DNA of 64,000 nucleotides. Source: Collinsella sp. MSK.8.10 (GTDB lineage: Bacteria; Actinomycetota; Coriobacteriia; Coriobacteriales; Coriobacteriaceae). A model generated the notes under the pieces. The model was not told where the DNA came from and ran no database searches. It saw only the letters and a list, made by a program, of their open reading frames with translations. Of this stretch, positions 57,896 through 64,000 are shown piece after piece (position 1 is the first letter of the stretch; each line of letters starts with the position of its first letter). Location of the stretch: positions 127,500 through 191,499 of the forward strand of contig NZ_JAHPYF010000004.1 of the NCBI RefSeq assembly GCF_019041915.1, in the 5' to 3' direction. The position numbers and the translations under genes are program-made.

Positions 57896-59617
57896 ATGAA
57901 AATCGAAAAAGTTCATATCAAGGGTTTCCGCAACTTCGACGACGTTGTTGTTGAGCTTGGAGAAAAGACTCTTATTTTCGGGCCTAACGATTCGGGGAAG
58001 ACAAACTTCCTGCATGCTTTGAGGATTCTTTTCGATCCCAGCCTCTCCGCTAGGGATTTCGAGCTTACCACGTCCGATTTCAACTGTAGAACCAATCCTG
58101 ATCGAGTGGAGATAACTGCGACGTTATGCGACGTCCGTGAGGATTGCCTGATCAGCACATTCGGCGGCAATTTAGCCGAAGGCAGAACTGTTATTGGTTA
58201 TTCCTGCAACCGAGAAGGTGACTACAAGTTTCTGGTCGGAAATGAAAAACTCGGCATCGAGCCCGTGCAGTCACGCTTCTATATCAAGCATCTGGTGCTC
58301 GAGTATGTTAACAGCACCCGCGACGCCGCCCGCTTCCTAAAGCGCAGCCAGACTGCCCTGCTCGAGGCCGCACGCAATTCGCGAAACGACGACGATGCTC
58401 ATGACGACGACGTTTCGATCAAAGCGATTCAAAGCAGCCTCGAATCGCTGAACGACGGAATTAGCGGGCTCCATTACATAACCAATGCTCTTAAAACTGT
58501 GAACGATGAGATGGCCAGTATGTCAGCCTTGAACGAGGGACGCGAGGCCCGTCTTGTGGCTGGAAACACGGACGCGGGCAAGCTTCTTGACAACCTTCAG
58601 CTCGCCTATCTGTCCGATGATGTTCCCTTGACTTTTGGCGGTGAAGGCCGGAACAACCAGCTGTTCTTCTCTACTTGGCTCTCTCAGAGGAACATTAAGA
58701 AGCCTGTTGAAAAGGTGAGCATCGTCGCCATAGAGGAGCCTGAGGCGCACCTTCATCCGCAGCAGCAGCGGGCATTGGCTAAGTATCTTTCTGGCTGTAT
58801 TGACGGGCAGGTTCTTCTAACGACTCATTCGCCTCAAATAGTCGAGCGGTTTGTTTCCGATGCGCTCGTAAAGATGGGCAGCGAGGGCAAACCTACGTGC
58901 TCCGGCATCAAGCTCAGAAAGGAAGTCGATGACTTGGGCTATCGTCTTAACCCTATCGTTGCGGAGGTGTTCTTCAGCCGCGGAGTGTTCTTGGTGGAGG
59001 GTCCTTCGGAAATCATCTTCTTCCGTGCTCTTGCAGCAGCTGTCGGCATAGACCTTGACAGAGAAAACCTGTCGGTTCTCTCTGTAGATGGCATCGGTTT
59101 CATGCCTTACGTGCTTTGCTGCGAGGCGCTTGGGATTCCCTGGGTATTACGCACTGATAACGATGTATTCAAGGTCCCAAATAAGGAACGATATAGGCTT
59201 GCCGGAGTTGCTCGCGCATACGGGATCGTCGAATCGCTCGGACGTTCCTGCGTTGAGGCGCTATGGCTGAGAATCAAGAATTCATTGACATGGGATGGCG
59301 GACCGGCTGTCCCTGTTGAAGTTGCATCCGCGGTGAATGAGCTGCGCGATGCCCTTGAGTTTGAGGGCATATATCTTTCAGATCGCGACCTCGAGTACGA
59401 TCTCATTGCAAGCGGTCTCCGCGGAGTTTTGGAAGAGCATTATGAAGTGGATAACCAAGAAGAGCTTTACGCCGCGATGACCGTGCGAAAGGCAGAGGGC
59501 ATGTATGCGTTCATCTCTAAGCATCCACGCGAGCTGGAATGTCTTGCGGAAAGCACCTTCTGCAAGCCGTTGAGGAGACTCCAACTGCTGGCTTCTGTGG
59601 GTCACGGCGATGATTAA
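57896..59617 (+). CDS. OLD-family ATPase/TOPRIM nuclease, Gabija GajA-like
   Basis: 573 residues, close to characterised GajA. The ABC-type ATPase domain has Walker A GPNDSGKTN (29-37), a signature-like central region, Walker B IVAIEEPEAHLHP (276-288) and the H-loop LLTTHSPQIVERF. The C-terminal TOPRIM domain has VFLVEGPSEIIFFRAL (Glu 368) and LRTDNDVF (Asp 421 and Asp 423). Catalytic residues look intact. In Gabija, GajA nicks DNA when nucleotides are depleted during phage infection. ATG 57896 is preferred over the earlier in-frame start. The helicase gene overlaps its end by eight bases. Confidence 0.88.
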   Translation: MKIEKVHIKGFRNFDDVVVELGEKTLIFGPNDSGKTNFLHALRILFDPSLSARDFELTTSDFNCRTNPDRVEITATLCDVREDCLISTFGGNLAEGRTVIGYSCNREGDYKFLVGNEKLGIEPVQSRFYIKHLVLEYVNSTRDAARFLKRSQTALLEAARNSRNDDDAHDDDVSIKAIQSSLESLNDGISGLHYITNALKTVNDEMASMSALNEGREARLVAGNTDAGKLLDNLQLAYLSDDVPLTFGGEGRNNQLFFSTWLSQRNIKKPVEKVSIVAIEEPEAHLHPQQQRALAKYLSGCIDGQVLLTTHSPQIVERFVSDALVKMGSEGKPTCSGIKLRKEVDDLGYRLNPIVAEVFFSRGVFLVEGPSEIIFFRALAAAVGIDLDRENLSVLSVDGIGFMPYVLCCEALGIPWVLRTDNDVFKVPNKERYRLAGVARAYGIVESLGRSCVEALWLRIKNSLTWDGGPAVPVEVASAVNELRDALEFEGIYLSDRDLEYDLIASGLRGVLEEHYEVDNQEELYAAMTVRKAEGMYAFISKHPRELECLAESTFCKPLRRLQLLASVGHGDD

Positions 59618-61235
59618 GCCTAGTGAGGAGCAGGCCAAGGTTATCGCCTGTGAAGAGTCCGCCGTCATTTCGGCACGACCGGGCAGCGGCAAAACGTTTA
59701 CGATGGCAAGGATGATAGTCAAAGCATCTGAGCGTCTTTTGAGCTATCAGGGCGTTGTGGCCATTTCATACACCAGAAAGGCTAGTACTGAGCTTAGGGA
59801 CAGGTGCTCTGGGTTAGGGGTACGTGCTGGCAATTCGTTTTTCGGAACGATCGATGCTTTTTGCCTTGCTATGATTATCCAGCAGTTCGTCCCCCATGTC
59901 GTTGGTCGAATGGTCGAAATTGATGTAGTCGATGATGACCAGTCGCTTCCCGCGTCGAGGATCAAAGACCATTGGGTAAGCCCCAACGAGGACCGCTGGG
60001 ATCTTATCCGCGAAGCACTTTCCTTGGGAGTGCTTCCGGTCTCGGCTTTGAGCGAGGTCGCTTACTGCATGGTGAAACACGTCCCCGCCGTGAGGAGTTT
60101 CCTGCACGCCCGCTATAAGGCGGTGTTCATCGACGAATATCAGGACTGTGGACTTGCCCAGCACATGCTGTTCAGAGAACTCGTCAATATCGGAATTCGA
60201 GGCGTGGCCTTCGGGGATATGGATCAAGCTATCTTCGCATATGACGGCCGGTCTTCAGTCTTCCTAAATGAGCTGATTGCGGATCCACACTTCAAGACTT
60301 TCGAGATTACCGAAAACCACAGGTGTCATCGGAGCATCGTTGATTACTCACTGAGGCTTCTAGGTACGCAAGCGCCTTCTCGCGCCTGTCAAGACAAGAG
60401 AGTTGTGCTGGTTAAGGTATCGGGCGACGAAAGAAACATAGCCGACACCATTTGTGAGCATCTAGATGTGATTACCGAACAATACAAAGTTGAGCGCCGC
60501 AACGAGTTCGCATTGTTGTCTACATCCAACATGATGCTCGAGCGGTACGCAGGACTTCTCGGCATACCTTCTAAGATTGTTATTTCCACGAAGCTGGACG
60601 TTGGCTTTAGCCGGTCTCGCATATTTTTCAGGGAATTGCTGGCGTTTCTGTACTCAAGTGGTTATGTGGGTGATTTTCTCGACAGGTATATTCCTGCAGA
60701 GCAAATGCCCCGCGCAAGGTTTACAGCTAACGACCTTCTGCGGGCTCTAAAGAATGCCCCAGATGATTCATGGATCGAGCTATATGATTCCTTTTGCAGC
60801 CTAGAAGAGCTGTGTCTTGAGAACGATGTCGACCCGGAAGCGCGATTTGATCTCGGAGAGGTCCTTTCTGATGTCGATGAGCTTAGGGGTGGTTTTCGGC
60901 CTGCCCGCGAAGATGAGGTGAACCTGCTTACATACCATAAGGCGAAGGGACTTGAGTTCGACGTTGTGTTCTGTCTTGATTGCTATAAGTTCCTCATGCC
61001 TCCTTATAATTACGAGAAACAAGACTATGACGCATATCAACAATCGCTGAATATGCATTATGTCGGGCTTACGCGAGCACGAAAAGTTTGCTATATTCCG
61101 CTTGCCGACTGGCGCCATAATGCGAAGAGGAAAACAATGGAGGCAATTCCTTCGGAGTTCCTACAAAAGCCTGGGCTAATGAACCTTCGACGTGAAGTGC
61201 GCTGGGGCACCGGAAATGCAGAAGATGATGCCTAG
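59610..61235 (+). CDS. UvrD/Rep-like superfamily 1 helicase, Gabija GajB-like
   Basis: 541 residues. It shows SF1 motifs in order: Q-motif KPSEEQAKVI, motif I ISARPGSGKTFTMARMI (Lys 28), Ia AISYTRKASTELRDR, II VFIDEYQDC (Asp 175-Glu 176), III AFGDMDQAIFAYDG, IV-like ITENHRCHRSIVDYS, V LLTYHKAKGLEFDVVF and VI HYVGLTRARKV. Overlap with the OLD-nuclease gene identifies the pair as Gabija-like. GajB senses or unwinds DNA termini to activate GajA in the studied system. It is slightly longer than the reference GajB (about 494 residues). Confidence 0.88.
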   Translation: MIKPSEEQAKVIACEESAVISARPGSGKTFTMARMIVKASERLLSYQGVVAISYTRKASTELRDRCSGLGVRAGNSFFGTIDAFCLAMIIQQFVPHVVGRMVEIDVVDDDQSLPASRIKDHWVSPNEDRWDLIREALSLGVLPVSALSEVAYCMVKHVPAVRSFLHARYKAVFIDEYQDCGLAQHMLFRELVNIGIRGVAFGDMDQAIFAYDGRSSVFLNELIADPHFKTFEITENHRCHRSIVDYSLRLLGTQAPSRACQDKRVVLVKVSGDERNIADTICEHLDVITEQYKVERRNEFALLSTSNMMLERYAGLLGIPSKIVISTKLDVGFSRSRIFFRELLAFLYSSGYVGDFLDRYIPAEQMPRARFTANDLLRALKNAPDDSWIELYDSFCSLEELCLENDVDPEARFDLGEVLSDVDELRGGFRPAREDEVNLLTYHKAKGLEFDVVFCLDCYKFLMPPYNYEKQDYDAYQQSLNMHYVGLTRARKVCYIPLADWRHNAKRKTMEAIPSEFLQKPGLMNLRREVRWGTGNAEDDA

Positions 61236-61437
61236 CGTCGAGTCTGACACATATGGGTTTAATATCGACCTGGCTGATTGAGCGGTCCATCTAAAGGGCT
61301 AATGCCACATTCGTTTAAAAGATCGGTTACCGCCCAATGAGAGGAAAGCCATTACAAGGAAAGGGATACAGTTCATTAAGCTAGAGTAACTATAATGAAT
61401 TTCAGCGTAAATAAATAATTTCTGCTGAGGTGCAGCC
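61236..61437 (+). promoter_or_regulatory. 202-bp gap with candidate promoter for the nuclease-fusion gene
   Basis: A consensus TATAAT lies at 61391-61396, 42 bases before the next ATG. No -35 fits at 16-18 bases (TTCATT at 61372-61377 is too close). GAGG precedes ATG 61438. The gap suggests separate transcription from the Gabija-like pair. Confidence 0.4.
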
Positions 61438-63225
61438 ATGACTGGACGTATCCCTTGGACTCGATATTCAGGTGAGGATGTCGAGTCTGTTCTTGCGACG
61501 TTTATTTCTCTTGAAGAGCGTAACGCCATTAAAATTCGACCTTCTAGGGGCGATGGAGGAATTGACCTTATCGTTTACCTTGATGCTGAAACGGTCGATA
61601 TATATCAAATTAAAAAATTTGCTGAAAACCTAAAAAACAGTCAGAAGGCTCAGATTGAGAATTCGTGGCAGGAATTATCGGCAACTACAGCCGTTTTGCA
61701 TGTAAAAATAAATAGTTGGCATCTTGTGATGCCATTAGATCCCACAAACGAGAATCTAAGATGGGCTAAGGAACTGGTTGAACCTTCCGGTACAAAATTC
61801 ATCTGGGATGGCCTTTCAAGAGTTGATGGCTGGGCGTCCAAATATCCAGAAGTAATTGATTACTACTTTTCTAATGGAAAAGAAGAGATCTCTGAGTATG
61901 CTGCGAAACTGCTCTCCATGGCCAATCTTCCAGACTGCAGCGATCCAGTCATTCTCGAGAATAGGCTGCGCGATCTTTGTTCCAATCTAGATAAACTCGA
62001 TCCATACTATGCATATTCAGTTCACGTGCTCTCAGAATACGACAAACGAGATGATTTCTGCACGCGTGCTCCTGGTGTTGTTATGTCCCAAATTCTAGTA
62101 ACCCCCGGGGCAGGCCGAATCGCAATCGACGTAATTGAAAAGACGCCAATAGCTTCAATGCTGCATCCCTTAACGTTTTCAGTGAAAATTATTGCAGGGA
62201 CTGATGAAGAAAAAGAGCAGGTCCAGAATTATATCGAATATGGCATGCCCTTCACTTCGTTGCCGGCGGAAGTAATTGACCAAGATTGCCAATTACCTGT
62301 TGGTCGTTCCTATGAAGGATTTCGAAGGGGGATCATTAAGAGCTTTGACCTGAATACATCAAATTGCATAAGGTCGGCATCGTTATTCTGGGAGGGATGC
62401 GGTGAGCTACAGTTAATAGTTGACAAAACCACCCATGGAACTAAAGGAGTATTCTTTTCCGCCCACGATGATACAGAAACCTTCAAGTTGAACTTTAAAT
62501 GGGATGCAAGTCAGCCCGGCGGCACCCTTAACTACGAGTTTTCATTTAGCAATTTAGCCAATAAGCGTTCTCGAGACGTTGCAAGAACCTATCGATTTTT
62601 AAGCGAAGCCACTGATAAAAAGGTGGATCTCCGAATCAATGGCACGAGCGCCCTCTCTTTCAATCTCGACATTAGGGATGATCTGATTGATTTAATCAAT
62701 AAAATATACGGTCTGGCGGTTGCGCTAGAAACCGTTAACAGGGCTGCGGACAGTGAAATGCCATTTCCAGACGTTTATAAAACTACTAAAGGGGAAATTG
62801 CAAATCTTAGAGACGCGGCAAGACTACTCGATGGTGAATCGGTTGTATATAGCTGGGAATCGCATTGGTTTAATCTGGATGGGGATAAAGTTCAAAACCT
62901 TGAATGTCCCTCTTTAGCCCTCTGGATAAAGCCGTTAACTGTTAGGCTTGGAGATAGAGGGGTATTCTGCGGTTTTGCACAGACTACTTTAGTTGTCGGT
63001 TCTTTCGAATGCTCAACAGACCAAACGAATGATTCTGAGCGGAAGCTAGTTTTAAGTCCAGATGATCAATATGGAAACAAAGCCGTACGCGTAATGGTTC
63101 CACCAAATGAAGAGGTGTTGAAGGGCCGAGATGCCTTATGGACCATTCGTCCTCCAAAAGTAGCAGATTGGTTAACAATAGTTGAAGCTGCCGAATCGTC
63201 AGATCAAATGCGGCTACCAGAGTAG
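61438..63225 (+). CDS. large protein with N-terminal Mrr-like PD-(D/E)XK nuclease motif, unknown C-terminus
   Basis: 595 residues. The first 80 residues match a restriction-endonuclease fold: helix with Glu 13/Glu 16 (YSGEDVESVLATFIS), strand-turn SRGDGGIDLIVYL with Asp 43, and VDIYQIKKF with Gln 57-x-Lys 59 (D-x13-QxK). This is the Mrr-type active site. The remaining 500 residues are not recognised: a mixed alpha/beta region with VLHVKINSWHLVMPLDP and FIWDGLSRVDGWASKYP, then beta-rich segments. AT-rich composition and position next to Gabija and AbiH suggest an antiphage effector with its own sensor domain; function is inferred. Confidence 0.7.
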   Translation: MTGRIPWTRYSGEDVESVLATFISLEERNAIKIRPSRGDGGIDLIVYLDAETVDIYQIKKFAENLKNSQKAQIENSWQELSATTAVLHVKINSWHLVMPLDPTNENLRWAKELVEPSGTKFIWDGLSRVDGWASKYPEVIDYYFSNGKEEISEYAAKLLSMANLPDCSDPVILENRLRDLCSNLDKLDPYYAYSVHVLSEYDKRDDFCTRAPGVVMSQILVTPGAGRIAIDVIEKTPIASMLHPLTFSVKIIAGTDEEKEQVQNYIEYGMPFTSLPAEVIDQDCQLPVGRSYEGFRRGIIKSFDLNTSNCIRSASLFWEGCGELQLIVDKTTHGTKGVFFSAHDDTETFKLNFKWDASQPGGTLNYEFSFSNLANKRSRDVARTYRFLSEATDKKVDLRINGTSALSFNLDIRDDLIDLINKIYGLAVALETVNRAADSEMPFPDVYKTTKGEIANLRDAARLLDGESVVYSWESHWFNLDGDKVQNLECPSLALWIKPLTVRLGDRGVFCGFAQTTLVVGSFECSTDQTNDSERKLVLSPDDQYGNKAVRVMVPPNEEVLKGRDALWTIRPPKVADWLTIVEAAESSDQMRLPE

Positions 63226-63462
63226 AATCGCGTGCTGTCAAAATCGACAATGCCATGAATCCCAATTTTGGATCTAAAGGACCCCATTCGATATCACCCG
63301 ACCTTCCATTCACCGACTGGCAAAACGATTTACACCTAATTATCGTTACTGCTCAGAGGCATTTTCCTTATTTAAGGCCTGATCTCGCTAAACTAATAAC
63401 TGCTGCTACCAGGGCATTTTCTGGTGCACATTCTATTGGCTCCTGCGAAGATCGGAGCGGGT
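63226..63462 (+). other. 237-bp junction between the defence island and GC-rich host sequence
   Basis: An ATG at 63255 opens a frame whose first 65 or so codons look protein-like (FTDWQNDLHLIIVTAQRHF) but then runs out of frame into the following surface-protein gene. It may be the relic of a truncated gene. Composition shifts from AT-rich to GC-rich around 63450. Confidence 0.4.
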
Positions 63463-64000
63463 ATGTTTGCTGCCAAGTCCCACACCAGCCGTCATCGCAT
63501 TGCGATTGTTACCATGGCCTGCCTATGCGTTCTGCTGGGCGGGCCTTCTTATGCCGCGGGCGCGGAGAGCCTCATCATCGCGGGCGCGACGTACTACGAG
63601 CCGGGCGTGTCGGGCCCCGGCTGGGCCTGGACCGATGCCGACCACCTGGAGCTTAACGGCTACGCGGGCGAGGCCATCGGCGCCGAGGGCGACCTGGTGC
63701 TGACGCTTGCCGGGCAAAACTCCGTGACGGAGTCGCATGCGCCCAATGCGGACATCACGCTGTGCGGCATGGAGGTGTGGGGCAACCTGGCGCTTCGCGG
63801 CACCGGCGCCCTGTCGGCCACGGGCTCGCAGTGCGGGATCCACGCCTCGCAGGCGCTCGTGGTGGACGGGTGCACCGTCGATGCCCGGGCAGACGGGGCC
63901 GATATTACGGACGAGGCGGTCGCCGGCGTGATCGCAGGCGACATAGCCGTGCGCGGCGGCGGGCGCGTCGTTGCCGTAGGCGCAGGGTCCGGAGCGGGTG
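63463..64000 (+). CDS. secreted surface protein, N-terminal part (runs off the window)
   Basis: An open frame from ATG 63463 to the window end (179 codons, no stop), with GGAG at 63454-63457. A typical signal peptide is visible (RHRIAIVTMACLCVLLGGPS, cleavage likely after YAAG-A near residue 34). The mature part is Gly/Ala/Asp-rich with strand-like repeats (LELNGYAGEAIGAEGDLVLT, NADITLCGMEVWGNLALRG, ADITDEAVAGVIAGDIAV), suggesting a beta-helix or carbohydrate-associated surface domain. Whether it carries a C-terminal wall anchor cannot be seen. Confidence 0.7.
   Translation, partial: MFAAKSHTSRHRIAIVTMACLCVLLGGPSYAAGAESLIIAGATYYEPGVSGPGWAWTDADHLELNGYAGEAIGAEGDLVLTLAGQNSVTESHAPNADITLCGMEVWGNLALRGTGALSATGSQCGIHASQALVVDGCTVDARADGADITDEAVAGVIAGDIAVRGGGRVVAVGAGSGAG

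Noticed and set aside
63255..63656. 133-codon frame as an intact gene
   Set aside because: Its second half is the out-of-frame reading of the following surface-protein gene, which has a signal peptide and ribosome site; only a relic of the first part is possible.

Overview
The window looks like chromosomal DNA of a Collinsella-type member of the Coriobacteriia. It is GC-rich, has a host-type glycogen cluster and an anaerobic-style cobalamin operon, and carries exopolysaccharide genes with strong actinobacterial codon bias. The genus is inferred from gene content and general knowledge of these families; no search was run. There is no rRNA, CRISPR array or intact insertion sequence. One tRNA gene is present.

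Region by region: (1) 1-5669, a tightly overlapped plus-strand cobalamin operon (cbiB, cobD, cbiP, cobO-type adenosyltransferase, cbiC, cbiJ). (2) 5670-5880, a scar holding an IS21-type transposase remnant and a hairpin repeat that recurs at 22021. (3) 5881-9298, a minus-strand MacAB-like export operon. (4) 9431-14530, minus-strand L,D-transpeptidase, fused L-serine dehydratase and metK. (5) 14752-22014, plus-strand housekeeping genes gltX, priA, def, fmt and rsmB. (6) 22156-35808, minus-strand FmdB-type protein, a GH13-GH77 fusion, and the glycogen genes glgA, glgD, glgC, glgP and glgB. GlgA and GlgB both end in long Lys/Ala-rich histone-H1-like tails. Two control regions in this block carry the same GGTAAAAC-type boxes. 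(7) 36155-37642, a HAD hydrolase, thiamine pyrophosphokinase and tRNA-Ala(GGC).

(8) 37643-54531 is a large exopolysaccharide locus. It opens with a heavily folded leader of about 450 nt and a LoaP/NusG-like antiterminator. Then come a WbaP-type initiating sugar transferase, glycosyltransferases, the complete dTDP-rhamnose pathway (rmlA, rmlB and fused rmlCD), wecB, a WbsX-type protein, a Wzy-like polymerase, a pyruvyl transferase, a Wzx flippase and an iron-sulfur F420-type oxidoreductase. A 17+6 bp hairpin lies inside the operon at 42930-42990, which fits processive antitermination. (9) 54671-63225 is an AT-richer, mosaic defence island: an AbiH-family gene, a frameshifted C-terminal remnant of UDP-glucose dehydrogenase, two truncated convergent reading frames, a Gabija-like pair (OLD nuclease plus UvrD-like helicase) preceded by a membrane/coiled-coil gene, and a large protein with an N-terminal Mrr-like nuclease motif and an unrecognised C-terminus. 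(10) From 63463 a GC-rich secreted surface protein starts and runs off the window.

The strongest leads for new biology are the folded leader plus LoaP module, the uncharacterised nuclease-fusion gene and membrane gene flanking the Gabija pair, and the paired basic tails on the glycogen synthase and branching enzyme.
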